Shown here: piece after piece, positions 50,202 to 60,163 of the stretch
How the letters are laid out: every line of letters begins with the position of its first letter
Position numbering within the stretch: the first letter of the stretch is position 1
Assembly (NCBI RefSeq): GCF_900115045.1
Contig: NZ_FOVC01000013.1
Span: 7,687-71,686, forward strand
Source: Izhakiella capsodis
GTDB taxonomy: Bacteria; Pseudomonadota; Gammaproteobacteria; Enterobacterales; Enterobacteriaceae
Direction of reading: 5' to 3'
Length of the DNA: 64,000 nt
Position numbers and translations under genes: made by a program
The notes under the pieces: model-generated
What the model was told of the DNA's origin: nothing
The model's input: the letters and a program-made list of their open reading frames with translations, nothing else
Databases searched by the model: none

Positions 50202-51110
50202 TCACTTGTTATTGCACATCGGGAAGCCCAGCGCCTCGCGGGAGGCGTAGTAGGCTTCAGCCACGGCTTTAGTCAGGGTACGAATACGCAAAATATAGCG
50301 CTGACGTTCGGTAACGGAGATGGCTTTACGTGCATCAAGCAGGTTAAAACTGTGCGCCGCTTTCAAAATGCGTTCATAGGCCGGTAGCGGAAGCGGTTTC
50401 TCCAGCGCCAGCAGCAGCTGCGCCTCTTTCTCATACTGTTCGAAGCAGGTGAAGAGAAAATCGACGTCGGCGTATTCGAAGTTATAGGTTGATTGTTCAA
50501 CCTCATTCTGATGATAGATGTCACCGTAAGTCGTTTTACCTAACGGACCATCGCTCCAAACCAGATCGTATACGCTGTCAACGCCCTGGATGTACATCGC
50601 CAGGCGCTCAAGACCGTACGTTATCTCCCCGGTGACGGGTTTGCACTCCAAGCCGCCAACCTGCTGAAAGTAGGTGAACTGTGTCACTTCCATGCCATTC
50701 AACCAGATCTCCCAGCCGAGGCCCCAGGCGCCCAGCGTCGGGTTTTCCCAGTTATCCTCAACGAAGCGAATATCATGGATGGTTGGATCTATTCCCAGCG
50801 CTTGCAGCGAACCGAGATACAGCTCCTGAATATTGTCCGGTGACGGCTTAATAATGACCTGGAACTGATAATAGTGCTGTAACCGGTTAGGGTTTTCGCC
50901 ATAGCGTCCGTCTGTAGGACGGCGTGAGGGCTGTACGTAGGCGGCGGCGATCGGCTCGGGGCCGAGCGCACGCAGACAGGTCATTGGATGAGAGGTTCCT
51001 GCGCCGACTTCCATATCCAGCGGCTGGACGATGGTACAGCCCTGGCGCGCCCAGTAATCCTGCAAGGTCAGGATCAGGCCCTGAAAGGTCTTAGTATCAA
51101 ACTTTTGCAT
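50202..51110 (-). CDS. glyQ: Glycyl-tRNA synthetase alpha subunit
   Basis: This encodes 302 residues (E. coli 303). It is the catalytic chain forming glycyl-adenylate. It starts with the conserved FQGLILTLQDYWARQGCTIV and contains PSRRPTDGRYGENPNRLQHY. It is first in glyQ-glyS, with a single transcript expected. Confidence 0.98.
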   Translation of the reverse strand: MQKFDTKTFQGLILTLQDYWARQGCTIVQPLDMEVGAGTSHPMTCLRALGPEPIAAAYVQPSRRPTDGRYGENPNRLQHYYQFQVIIKPSPDNIQELYLGSLQALGIDPTIHDIRFVEDNWENPTLGAWGLGWEIWLNGMEVTQFTYFQQVGGLECKPVTGEITYGLERLAMYIQGVDSVYDLVWSDGPLGKTTYGDIYHQNEVEQSTYNFEYADVDFLFTCFEQYEKEAQLLLALEKPLPLPAYERILKAAHSFNLLDARKAISVTERQRYILRIRTLTKAVAEAYYASREALGFPMCNNK

Positions 51111-51582
51111 CTTGAATTCGCACGCGACACGGTTGGATTAAAAAAAAGTGAGCGCCAGTATACCCAATGGCCGGGATGTTTACCAAAGGGGATGCCAGTG
51201 AGGCCGATAATGTCTGAAAACCTTTCCGCGCAATGGTAGCTATAACGACGTTAAACCCGATACTTATGAAGAGCGCTTGCTGTCCATGCGATGTTTGCGC
51301 TGCGTGGTTCAGTACAGATAGCGTCAAAAATCAGCTGATTACTCCCTCGTACGTGCAGCTCGCGCTTCCGTTCGGTATCGGTAAAGGCGTTGTCCAGAAT
51401 AGCGTTTTACCCGACATGAATGCTCTGCATCGATTGATCGTCGCGCGGGACTGAATATTACTAACCCGTTTTTGGGTTTGAGAGACGGTTGTTCTACCGG
51501 GCTTCAGGCGATGTCGGCTGGTCAAAAACGGACCTGTCCGCCGCCGTAATAAACCCGTTTAATCGTGCAGCACTAGCATAAT
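51111..51582. other. Intergenic region between glyQ and the TonB receptor gene
   Basis: About 470 bases. It contains the glyQ promoter. Short open frames exist on both strands but none has a family signature or a good start. In E. coli this flank holds ysaB/wecH, which are absent here. Confidence 0.4.
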
Positions 51583-51606
51583 ATCCCCGCCGGGCCAGGC
51601 GGGGAT
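51583..51606 (-). terminator. Terminator-like hairpin after the TonB receptor gene
   Basis: On the minus strand ATCCCCGCC, a 6-base loop and GGCGGGGAT form a perfect 9-bp GC-rich stem, 10 bases after the stop codon. The T-tract behind it is weak (ATTATG). Confidence 0.65.
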
Positions 51607-51615
51607 CCGACGCGA

Positions 51616-53595
51616 TCAGAAATTATAGGTTAATCCCACGGTGTAACGGCGGCCATCCAGGATGGTGTTATAGGTTTGATAATCAATGCGTTTATCAAAC
51701 AGGTTATAAACGCCTGCCGAAAGCAGTGTATTTTTAGTGGCATAATAACGTAAACCCACATCGATCAGAGTGTATGCAGGTGTTCCCGCCGACATTGAGG
51801 TACGGCTCAAATATTCAGAGGTTTTGCTACGGAAGTTCAGGCGGCTCCAGATGCCAAGATCCTGCGTAGTTTGCCAATCAAGGGTGGTATTAAACATATG
51901 CTTAGGCATTTTGTTTAGCGGCTTACCGGAATACTGACCGCTCTTACGCTCGGTCTCGGTGAATGTATAATTGGCGGTCAGATTGAGATCCTGGCTAACC
52001 TTCCAGCCAAAAGTGGACTCTATGCCGCGCATATTTGCTTTATCCACGTTGACCCGATCGCTGACGAAGTCATAGGTATAGGTGCCGATGGTGCAGGCGG
52101 GATCAGCACCGTTATCGCAGAGGCGCATCTCGGTGATCATGTTTTTGAAGTCGGTATTAAATATCGTCATACCGGCGTTCAGGTTATCGTTATTATCCCA
52201 CAGCAACGCGATTTCCTCGCTCAGGCTCTTTTCCGGCTTGAGATCAGGATTACCGATGATAATACCATCCCTGCGGCCGCCGCCACTGGCCTGCCCCCAA
52301 CCGGCAGAAGACTGGCGTAGATCCGGAGCGCGATAACCAGCAGAAATACCGCTTTTTAATGTCCACTGCTCGGCAAGATGCCAGACGGCGTAACCGCGCG
52401 GCGTCCAGTTAATACCGTAATTTTCGTCATTGTCCATTCGCAAGCCACCGGTTAGTGCAACACTATCCGTTATGGCCCATTCATCTTCGGCAAACAGCGC
52501 CCAGCTCCAGCGGGTCAGTTTACTCAGGCCATCAGCCGCCTGAAGCTGATTTCCCTTGTCACTCAATTTTTCATAGCGATACTGACCACCGACAGTGAGC
52601 GTGTGATCACCAAGAAATATCTGGTTCTGATTATTAAACGTTGTGTTGTATGCGCGCATTCGGCGACCGGGATTATTGGATTCTTCATGCTGAATGTAGC
52701 TGGTTGTGTTAACGGTGTCGTAATAGCCGTTATGCGTCAAAGCGTACGTTGTATGCTCATAGCGGCTTTCACTTTTGCTCTTTGGTGTACAACGTTTTCC
52801 CCGGCAAACTTCGGTGGCAGCTGATTTGCCGGGGGTACTGTCGCGATCCTGCAATTCACGGCTGAAATCAAGGTCAAAATCATTTTTATCATCCGGCGTC
52901 AGGTTCAACGTGATCGCGCCGCTGCGCATTCTTTGTTCATTATAACCATTGAGGATGTTATCCTCTGCACGGTGTGAAAACAGCCCGGAAACTTTTGCGC
53001 CGAGTAGCCCATCAATGATCGCTCCTGAGGCGTAAGCATCGGTTTGGTAAAGATCGCCTGAGTGGCGGTTTTCTTGCAGTGTGGCATCACCATGAATGGA
53101 ACCTGACCAGCTTTGGGTATTCGAGACCTTTTTGGTAATGATATTAATGACACCCCCCATGGCATCGGAGCCATAAAGTGACGACATCGGGCCACGGATG
53201 ACTTCAATACGTTCAATCGACTCAAGGGGCGGTAGCCATCCTTGTTCAATTCCGGAATTATCGCTATTTGGTCGTGTCGTACGGGTATTGATACGTTTGC
53301 CGTCTACCAGGAATAGCGTGTACTGCGATGACATGCCGCGGATACTAATATCGCTGGTGCTGGCTCCGCCGGTGACGACGACGCCGGGAACATCCTTAAG
53401 CGCATCCGTCACGTCTCTGTAGGCCTTATCTTCAATCTGCTGCCTGGTTATTACCGATATAGACGCTGGGGCGTCCTGAATTTTCTGCTTAAATCCGGTA
53501 GCCGTGACCACCATCGTGCTTTGCTCTGCGGCAAAGAGTGATGGGCAGGTTGCGGCGGTGCACGCAAGTGCGGTAAGCATTTTAAGGCGGGACAT
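51616..53595 (-). CDS. TonB-dependent siderophore receptor (CirA/IrgA-like)
   Basis: This encodes 659 residues. It has a signal peptide (cut after LFAA), a TonB box (STMVVTATG), a plug domain (DAPASISVITRQQIEDKAYR; IEVIRGPMSSLYGSDAMGG) and a 22-strand barrel ending in Phe. The plug is close to CirA/IrgA-type receptors for catecholate siderophores, so enterobactin-derived ligands are likely, but the exact ligand cannot be read. A paired CRGKRC loop suggests a disulfide. A Fur-box-like sequence lies 116 bases upstream. It stands alone as a transcription unit. Confidence 0.9.
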   Translation of the reverse strand: MSRLKMLTALACTAATCPSLFAAEQSTMVVTATGFKQKIQDAPASISVITRQQIEDKAYRDVTDALKDVPGVVVTGGASTSDISIRGMSSQYTLFLVDGKRINTRTTRPNSDNSGIEQGWLPPLESIERIEVIRGPMSSLYGSDAMGGVINIITKKVSNTQSWSGSIHGDATLQENRHSGDLYQTDAYASGAIIDGLLGAKVSGLFSHRAEDNILNGYNEQRMRSGAITLNLTPDDKNDFDLDFSRELQDRDSTPGKSAATEVCRGKRCTPKSKSESRYEHTTYALTHNGYYDTVNTTSYIQHEESNNPGRRMRAYNTTFNNQNQIFLGDHTLTVGGQYRYEKLSDKGNQLQAADGLSKLTRWSWALFAEDEWAITDSVALTGGLRMDNDENYGINWTPRGYAVWHLAEQWTLKSGISAGYRAPDLRQSSAGWGQASGGGRRDGIIIGNPDLKPEKSLSEEIALLWDNNDNLNAGMTIFNTDFKNMITEMRLCDNGADPACTIGTYTYDFVSDRVNVDKANMRGIESTFGWKVSQDLNLTANYTFTETERKSGQYSGKPLNKMPKHMFNTTLDWQTTQDLGIWSRLNFRSKTSEYLSRTSMSAGTPAYTLIDVGLRYYATKNTLLSAGVYNLFDKRIDYQTYNTILDGRRYTVGLTYNF

Positions 53596-53710
53596 AGTCC
53601 AATCACTCCATTTGAAAGGCCATTGCGCTCATCAAAAACCCCTATAAACCGAGAGGCGAAAGGCTTAAAGATGAGTAAGAGTGAGTGATTGTACAAATTA
53701 ATGTAATTAT

Positions 53711-53729
53711 GTAAATAATTATCATTATC
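53711..53729 (-). promoter_or_regulatory. Fur box upstream of the TonB receptor gene
   Basis: On the minus strand GATAATGATAATTATTTAC matches the 19-base Fur consensus at 16 positions. It should repress the receptor gene when iron is plentiful. Confidence 0.8.
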
Positions 53730-53996
53730 GTTATTTTTATCGGTATTCTCTTTATCTCCCGCTCATCGTGCGTATAAACAACGATTTGCCAGGGGGTTAC
53801 AAAAAGCAGGTATGCATGAAAGGGATAGCGTGGTGAACAGTGAAGTAAACCATAAATTTACGGCTAATATTGTTTGCCGATGGTGAGAGTGGCATCAACG
53901 CTAATTTCCATCGTGAAAACCGCCGGGCAATGGTTGGCGAGCGACGCTCCGGTGACCTATACCTTTATTAATCCCTGCTGATAAAAGGAAGAGTGC

Positions 53997-54290
53997 ATGT
54001 CCGCCGTAAAGCTGTTATGGGTAATCGGTATGCAAAACGGGGTCTTTGCTGAGCCGTTGTTTGATCCCTCAGGACGTCTTGCCCGCATCAATCAGCTTAT
54101 TGATGCGGCAGATCACGTGGTGTTTGTTCAGCATACCGATGGCTGGATGACGGAAAACAGCGAGGCCTGAAAACTGCTGGATGCGCTACATCAACCGCCG
54201 GACGCGCACTATATCACTAAAACCGCCTGTGACGCCTTCTTCGCCACCCGCCTGGCAACAATGTTGCAGGTTGACGCGGCGGTTGCTTGA
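53997..54290 (+). pseudogene. Isochorismatase-family hydrolase remnant
   Basis: An ATG at 53997 starts MSAVKLLWVIGMQNGVF, which fits the start of cysteine hydrolases (normally a D-x-Q motif; here GMQNG, with the catalytic Asp lost). VVFVQHTDGWM follows, then an in-frame TGA at 54168-54170. Reading continues past it (HYITKTACDAFFATRLATML) to 54290, where the sequence breaks into another gene. The C-terminal part with the catalytic Cys is absent. It is inactive. Confidence 0.75.
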
Positions 54291-54310
54291 TGCGATTGCT
54301 TGATGCGATC
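54285..54310. repeat. 13-bp tandem duplication at the deletion junction
   Basis: GCTTGATGCGATT and GCTTGATGCGATC stand directly next to each other where the hydrolase remnant meets the DUF979 remnant. A deletion or slippage event here would explain the loss of both gene ends. Confidence 0.6.
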
Positions 54311-54760
54311 GGCTGGGCGTTCATTTTGCCGCAGATCCACCCCACTCTCGGCCTGTTATTCGCCAAGGCTGGCGTTGGCGCGGCAATCTCTCATCTGGTA
54401 GAAACCGGGCTGGCGATTGATAACCGGCTGGTAGCGGTATTAGTATTCGTTTTAGGCATGGCATTACTGACAATGGTGATGGGCAATGCTTTTGCGGCGT
54501 TTCCGATTATTGCCGCAGGGGTGGGTATTCCCATTCTGGTACAGCATCTGGACGCGAATCCTGCACTGATGGCGGCAATCGGTATGTTTTCTGGTTACTG
54601 TGGGACGTTGCTGACGCCGATGGCAGCGAATTTTAACCTTGTTCCTGCGGCGTTGCTGGAGCTGCCTGATCGTAATGGTGTGATTAAGGCGCAGGCGCCG
54701 ACGGGTGTAATGTTATTAATAGTAAACGCTTTTTTGCTCTATTTTCTCGCCTTTATCTAA
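54287..54760 (+). pseudogene. DUF979-family permease, C-terminal half only
   Basis: This encodes 157 residues of a membrane protein: IGWAFILPQIHPTLGLLFAK, then GMALLTMVMGNAFAAFP, FSGYCGTLLTPMAANFNLVP and a last hydrophobic end. This is the C-terminal half of DUF979 permeases, normally about twice as long and paired with DUF969 and often pyrrolidone-carboxylate peptidase genes. The N-terminal half is missing at a junction with the hydrolase remnant. The surviving part keeps an open frame but is not expected to work. Confidence 0.75.
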
Positions 54761-55161
54761 TATCGCAGAGCGGATCATACTGCCCTGAGAAATGTCTTGC
54801 CGTTGGATAATGTGTGTCAATAGTGATTAACAGTGACACCCTGCTAAAAACAGATCTTGCTGTCGCGGCAGCGAATGTTTATGGTGCGTGGAGTTTTTAG
54901 CCTTACTATGATTTTTGACGGGGTTAAGCAATAATCAGTATTTACTGTTAAAGTGCGCATTATTATTCGGCGTAATGATGAGTTTTATTGGTCGGGATTT
55001 CTCTGATGTTTAAACTTTAGGGAGTATTCTCACGAGCGGGCGCTTTCTCTGATTTTCCTGGGGAAGTATCATATGCCAGTTGATATTTGTCGCTCCGCCG
55101 CTTGACGGCCCGCACAAAAAATTAAACATTTAATCAATGTTCGCTTAGGAAAATTGAACTA
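54761..55161. promoter_or_regulatory. Leader region of the arn operon
   Basis: About 400 bases upstream of arnB without a gene. In related bacteria this region is controlled by PmrA and/or PhoP. I searched by eye for their direct-repeat boxes and found no convincing one. The arnB ATG has TTAGGAAA upstream. Confidence 0.4.
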
Positions 55162-56313
55162 ATGTCTGAGTTTCTGCCCTTTTCCCGCCCGGCAATGGGC
55201 GAGGAAGAACTTGATGCGGTCAAAGAGGTGTTGTCATCGGGCTGGATTACCACTGGCCCGAAAAATCAACAGCTTGAGCAGGCTTTCTGCCAGCTGACCG
55301 GCAATCGGCACGCTATTACAGTCAGTTCTGCAACCGGGGGGATGCATGTCGCGTTGATGGCATTGGGTATCGGCCCCGGAGATGAAGTTATCACCCCTGC
55401 ACTGACCTGGGTTTCTACGCTGAATATGATTTGCCTGCTGGGCGCAACACCGGTCATGATTGACGTTGACCGCGACACGCTGATGGTAACGCCAGAGCAG
55501 GTTGAAGCCGCCATAACGCCGCGTACCCGTGCTATCATTCCTGTCCACTATGCTGGCGCGCCGGCCGATATTGACGCGCTGCACGCGCTGGGTAAACGCC
55601 ACGCTATTCCGGTTATTGATGATGCGGCCCATGCGGCCGGCACCTATTATAAAGGCCGTCATGTTGGCGCCAGCGGTACCGCTATTTTCTCCTTCCATGC
55701 AATTAAGAATATGACCTGCGCGGAAGGCGGGCTGGTGGTCACCGACGACGAAGCGTTGGCAACCAAAATACGCAGCCTGAAATTTCACGGCCTCGGCGTT
55801 GATGCCTTCGACCGTAATCAGCACGGCCGTGCGCCCCAGGCTGAGGTTATTGCACCAGGCTTTAAATATAATCTGGCCGATATTAATGCGGCGATTGCGC
55901 TGGTACAGTTGAAAAAGCTGCCTGAGCTGAATGCCCGCCGCGAAGCGATTGCTCAGCGCTATTTGCGCGAACTGGCCGATACCCCCTTTTTACCTCTGGC
56001 GCAGCCTGAATGGCCGCATCAGCACGCCTGGCATCTGTTTATCATCCGCGTTGATGAAGCACGCTGCGGCTTTAGCCGCGATGCGCTGATGCAGGCACTT
56101 AAGGAGCGCAATATTGGCACCGGGCTGCATTTCCGCGCCGCCCATACGCAAAAATATTATCGCGAGCGTTTCCCGGAAGTCGTACTGCCAAACAGCAGCT
56201 GGAACAGCGAGCGTATTTGTTCGATTCCGTTATTCCCCACCATGACCGATGACGACGTTACCCGCGTCATAGAGGCTCTGCACGAGCTGGCAGGAAAAAA
56301 ACATGATCAATAA
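55162..56313 (+). CDS. arnB: UDP-L-Ara4O aminotransferase ArnB
   Basis: This encodes 383 residues. It is a PLP enzyme of the DegT/DnrJ/EryC1 family that converts UDP-Ara4O to UDP-L-Ara4N with glutamate in the cytoplasm. The PLP lysine is K182 in FSFHAIKNMTCAEGG; VIDDAAHAAGTYY supplies the cofactor Asp. The conserved start FLPFSRPAMGEEELDAVKEV is present. It opens arnBCADTEF and overlaps arnC by 11 bases. Confidence 0.98.
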   Translation: MSEFLPFSRPAMGEEELDAVKEVLSSGWITTGPKNQQLEQAFCQLTGNRHAITVSSATGGMHVALMALGIGPGDEVITPALTWVSTLNMICLLGATPVMIDVDRDTLMVTPEQVEAAITPRTRAIIPVHYAGAPADIDALHALGKRHAIPVIDDAAHAAGTYYKGRHVGASGTAIFSFHAIKNMTCAEGGLVVTDDEALATKIRSLKFHGLGVDAFDRNQHGRAPQAEVIAPGFKYNLADINAAIALVQLKKLPELNARREAIAQRYLRELADTPFLPLAQPEWPHQHAWHLFIIRVDEARCGFSRDALMQALKERNIGTGLHFRAAHTQKYYRERFPEVVLPNSSWNSERICSIPLFPTMTDDDVTRVIEALHELAGKKHDQ

Positions 56314-57289
56314 TGAACCCATTAAAAAGGTTTCGGTTGTTATACCCGTATTCAATGAGCAGGAGAGCCTGCCGGAGCTGATTCGCCGCACGCGTGCCGC
56401 CTGCGATTTGCTCACCATGCCCTATGAAGTGATACTGGTTGATGATGGTAGCAGCGATGATTCCGCGTTGCTGATGGAAGCGGCAGCCAGCGAACCGAAC
56501 AGCCCGGTAGTGGCTATTCTGCTAAATCGTAATTATGGCCAGCACTCCGCTATTATGGCTGGTTTCAGCCACGTTAGCGGTGATCTCATCGTCACGCTGG
56601 ATGCCGATTTGCAGAATCCACCGGAGGAGATCCCACGTCTGGTCGAAAAAGCCGCTGAAGGTTACGACGTGGTTGGCACAGTACGTCAGAATCGCCAGGA
56701 TACCTGGTTTCGCCGCCGTGCATCGCGAGTGATTAACAGCCTTATCCAGAAAGCGACCGGCAAATCGATGGGTGACTATGGCTGCATGCTGCGCGCCTAT
56801 CGTCGCCCGATTATCGACGCCATGCTGCACTGCCATGAGCGCAGTACCTTCATTCCGATTCTGGCTAACACCTTTGCCCGTCGTACCGTTGAAATTCCGG
56901 TGCTGCACGCTGAGCGTGAATTTGGTGATTCTAAATACAGTCTGCTGAAGCTGATCAATTTGATGTACGACCTGATCACCTGCCTGACGACGACGCCGCT
57001 GCGTCTGCTCAGCATTTTTGGCAGCATTACCGCGCTGGCTGGTTTTGCGCTTGCCGTTATGCTGCTGCTGCTGCGGCTGTTTTTTGGTGCCGAATGGGCG
57101 GGGCGCGGGGTTTTCACTCTGTTTGCCCTGTTGTTCATGTTCATTGGTGCGCAGTTTGTCGGGATGGGCCTGCTCGGTGAGTATATCGGCCGTATTTATA
57201 ACGATGTGCGCGCGCGCCCGCGTTACTTTATTCAGCGTGTTGTCAGCAGTGCGCCTGTAACACCTTCTTCACAGGAAAAAAATTCATGA
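56303..57289 (+). CDS. arnC: Undecaprenyl-phosphate Ara4FN transferase ArnC
   Basis: This encodes 328 residues. It is a GT2-family glycosyltransferase that moves Ara4-formyl-N from UDP to undecaprenyl phosphate at the inner membrane. The N-terminal domain has VVIPVFNEQESLPELI, VDDGSSDDS and TLDADLQNPPEE (the metal-binding DxD). Two C-terminal membrane helices lie at about 235-255 and 270-295. It overlaps arnA by 4 bases. Confidence 0.98.
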   Translation: MINNEPIKKVSVVIPVFNEQESLPELIRRTRAACDLLTMPYEVILVDDGSSDDSALLMEAAASEPNSPVVAILLNRNYGQHSAIMAGFSHVSGDLIVTLDADLQNPPEEIPRLVEKAAEGYDVVGTVRQNRQDTWFRRRASRVINSLIQKATGKSMGDYGCMLRAYRRPIIDAMLHCHERSTFIPILANTFARRTVEIPVLHAEREFGDSKYSLLKLINLMYDLITCLTTTPLRLLSIFGSITALAGFALAVMLLLLRLFFGAEWAGRGVFTLFALLFMFIGAQFVGMGLLGEYIGRIYNDVRARPRYFIQRVVSSAPVTPSSQEKNS

Positions 57290-59268
57290 AAGCTGTTGTT
57301 TTTGCCTATCACGACATGGGCTGTGTAGGCGTTGAAGCCCTGATTAAGGCGGGTTTTACCATTGAGGCGATTTTTACCCATGCTGATAAGGCTGGCGAGA
57401 ATCACTTTTTTGCCTCGGTCGCGCGTACCGCTGCCGCTCATGGCATTCCGGTTTTTGCACCGGAAGAGGTGAACCATCCGCTGTGGGTAGATCGTATTCG
57501 TGCGATGAATCCGGATATGATTTTTTCTTTCTATTACCGTGACTTATTGAGCGAACAGCTGCTGGCCTGCGCCAGCAAAGGCAGTTTTAATCTGCACGGT
57601 TCGCTGCTGCCAAAATATCGCGGGCGTGCGCCGCTAAACTGGGCGCTGGTGAAGGGTGAAACTGAGACTGGCGTAACGCTGCACCGCATGGTAGCGCAGG
57701 CAGATGCCGGTAATATTATCGCCCAGCGTTCGCTGGCGATTGCTGATGATGACACCGCGCTGACTCTGCACCATAAACTGTGCGATGCGGCCAAACAGCT
57801 ACTGGCAGAGATGCTGCCATCACTGCTTAACGGCAGCTTCAGTGAGCAGCCACAGGATCTGAGTAAAGGCAGCTGCTTTGGTCGCCGTACGCCGGATGAT
57901 GGTCGTATCGACTGGTCATGGTCCGCCCGCAAGATCCGTAATCTGGTGCGTGCGGTCAGCGAACCCTGGCCTGGTGCGTTCAGCTATGTTGGCACGCAAA
58001 AATTTATTATCTGGCAGGCAAAAGTCCGTAAAGATCAGCCGGCAGCCCGCCCTGGCACCGTTTTATCAGCAAACCCGCTGATCGTTGCTTGCGGTGAAGA
58101 TGCATTGGAAATCGTTACCGGACAGGGCGAGAACGGTATCTATATGCAGGGTGCTCAGCTGGCTCAGACAATGGGACTGGTGAGTAAAGCGCTGTTAAAC
58201 AGCAAGCCCTGGAGTGCGGTTAAGCGCCGTACAAGGGTGCTGATCCTTGGCGTGAATGGTTTTATCGGTAACCATCTGACCGAACGTTTGTTGCAGGATG
58301 ATAACTTCGAAATTTTCGGCCTGGACATTGGCTCTGATGCCATCAGCCGCTTTATTGATAACCCGCATTTTCATTTTGTTGAAGGGGATATCAGTATCCA
58401 TTCTGAATGGATTGAATACCATATTAAGAAGTGCGACGTGGTACTGCCGCTGGTGGCAATTGCCACGCCAATTGAATATACCCGTAACCCGCTGCGGGTG
58501 TTCGAGCTGGACTTCGAAGAAAACCTGAAGATCATTCGCGACTGCGTGAAGTACAAAAAGCGTATTATCTTCCCGTCAACCTCGGAAGTTTACGGTATGA
58601 GCACCGATTCAGTGTTTGATGAAGACAACTCAAACCTGATTGTCGGGCCGATTAACAAACAGCGCTGGATCTATTCCGTTTCCAAGCAGCTGCTTGATCG
58701 GGTTATCTGGGCTTATGGCGACAAAGAAGGTCTGCGTTTTACCCTGTTCCGTCCGTTTAACTGGATGGGGCCGCGCCTCGACAATCTCGACGCGGCGCGC
58801 ATCGGCAGCTCACGTGCTATTACCCAGCTGATCCTTAACCTGGTAGAAGGCTCGCCGATTAAGCTTATTGATGGTGGTAAGCAGAAACGCTGCTTTACCG
58901 ATATCAAAGACGGCATTGAAGCGCTGTTCCGCATTATTGAAAACAAAGATGACAACTGCGACGGTCAGATCATCAACATTGGTAATCCGACCAATGAAGC
59001 CAGCATCCGTGAGCTGGCAGAAATGCTGCTGGAAAGCTTTGAGAAGCATCCGCTACGCCAGCAGTTCCCGCCGTTCGCTGGCTTTCGTGAAGTGGAAAGC
59101 AGCAGCTATTACGGTAAAGGTTATCAGGACGTTGAGCATCGCAAGCCAAGTATCACTAATGCAAAACGCCTGCTGGGCTGGACGCCGAATATCGAAATGG
59201 AAAAAACCATTGACGAGACGCTGGACTTCTTCCTGAAAACGGTGGATCTCGCTGAGATCGACAAATGA
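57286..59268 (+). CDS. arnA: Bifunctional formyltransferase/dehydrogenase ArnA
   Basis: This encodes 660 residues, the usual length. The N-terminal 300 residues are a formyltransferase that formylates UDP-Ara4N; the catalytic His104 lies in FNLHGSLLPKYRGRAPLNWA. The C-terminal 340 residues are a short-chain dehydrogenase decarboxylating UDP-glucuronate, with the NAD motif GVNGFIGNHL and YSVSKQ as the Tyr-Lys pair. Both active sites are intact. It overlaps arnC and arnD by 4 bases each. Confidence 0.98.
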   Translation: MKAVVFAYHDMGCVGVEALIKAGFTIEAIFTHADKAGENHFFASVARTAAAHGIPVFAPEEVNHPLWVDRIRAMNPDMIFSFYYRDLLSEQLLACASKGSFNLHGSLLPKYRGRAPLNWALVKGETETGVTLHRMVAQADAGNIIAQRSLAIADDDTALTLHHKLCDAAKQLLAEMLPSLLNGSFSEQPQDLSKGSCFGRRTPDDGRIDWSWSARKIRNLVRAVSEPWPGAFSYVGTQKFIIWQAKVRKDQPAARPGTVLSANPLIVACGEDALEIVTGQGENGIYMQGAQLAQTMGLVSKALLNSKPWSAVKRRTRVLILGVNGFIGNHLTERLLQDDNFEIFGLDIGSDAISRFIDNPHFHFVEGDISIHSEWIEYHIKKCDVVLPLVAIATPIEYTRNPLRVFELDFEENLKIIRDCVKYKKRIIFPSTSEVYGMSTDSVFDEDNSNLIVGPINKQRWIYSVSKQLLDRVIWAYGDKEGLRFTLFRPFNWMGPRLDNLDAARIGSSRAITQLILNLVEGSPIKLIDGGKQKRCFTDIKDGIEALFRIIENKDDNCDGQIINIGNPTNEASIRELAEMLLESFEKHPLRQQFPPFAGFREVESSSYYGKGYQDVEHRKPSITNAKRLLGWTPNIEMEKTIDETLDFFLKTVDLAEIDK

Positions 59269-60161
59269 TCAAGGTGGGTTTACGCATAGACGTGGACACC
59301 TGGCGCGGAACCCGTGATGGCGTGCCGCGCCTTCTTGAAATACTTAGTGCGCACCGGGTTCAGGCCAGCTTCTTTTTTACTGTTGGCCCGGACAATATGG
59401 GCCGCCATCTCTGGCGGCTGGTTAAGCCTAAATTTCTTTGGAAGATGTTGCGCTCCCGTGCCGCCTCGCTTTACGGCTGGGATATTTTGCTGGCGGGTAC
59501 CGCCTGGCCGGGACGGCGCATTGGGCGTGGTCATCAGCAGATTATTCGCGACACGGCAGCCGGACACGAAGTCGGATTACATGCCTGGGATCATTTTGCC
59601 TGGCAGACCTGGGGCGGTGTCTGGCCTGCTGACAAGCTGGATCAACAGATCCGGCTGGCTTACGATGAACTCAATCAGATCTGCGGTCAGCCTATGCGCT
59701 GCTCGGCAGTCGCAGGCTGGCGTGCCGATCAGCGCGTAGTGGAGGCCAAAGAAGCGTTTCATTTTTCCTATAACAGTGACTGCCGTGGTAAGGAGCCCTT
59801 TTTGCCTCTACTGGAAAGTGGTCACACCGGAACGGTGCAGATCCCGGTAACCTTACCAACCTGGGATGAGGCCGTCGGTACGCTCACCAGTCGGGAAAAT
59901 TACAACGCGTTTATTCTGCAACAAATGCTTCAGGATGAAGGTACGCCGGTCTATACCATTCATGCTGAAGTGGAAGGTATTGTCCTGCATCAACAGTTTG
60001 AGCAACTACTGGAAATGGCGCAGAAGGCGGGTATTCAATTTTGCCCGCTGAGTGAACTGCTGCCAGAGGATATTTCACTGCTACCCAAAGGCAAAATCGT
60101 GCGCGGCAGTCTGACCGGGCGTGAAGGATGGCTGGGTTGCCAACAGGTTATGGGTCATTAA
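59265..60161 (+). CDS. arnD: Ara4FN-lipid deformylase ArnD
   Basis: This encodes 298 residues of the NodB deacetylase family. It removes the formyl group from undecaprenyl-phosphate-Ara4FN. It has the metal/catalytic Asp pair in GLRIDVDTWRGTRDG near the N-terminus, EVGLHAWDHFAWQ with the metal His, and AVAGWRAD. It ends 2 bases before the arnT start. Confidence 0.97.
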   Translation: MIKVGLRIDVDTWRGTRDGVPRLLEILSAHRVQASFFFTVGPDNMGRHLWRLVKPKFLWKMLRSRAASLYGWDILLAGTAWPGRRIGRGHQQIIRDTAAGHEVGLHAWDHFAWQTWGGVWPADKLDQQIRLAYDELNQICGQPMRCSAVAGWRADQRVVEAKEAFHFSYNSDCRGKEPFLPLLESGHTGTVQIPVTLPTWDEAVGTLTSRENYNAFILQQMLQDEGTPVYTIHAEVEGIVLHQQFEQLLEMAQKAGIQFCPLSELLPEDISLLPKGKIVRGSLTGREGWLGCQQVMGH

Positions 60162-60163
60162 CT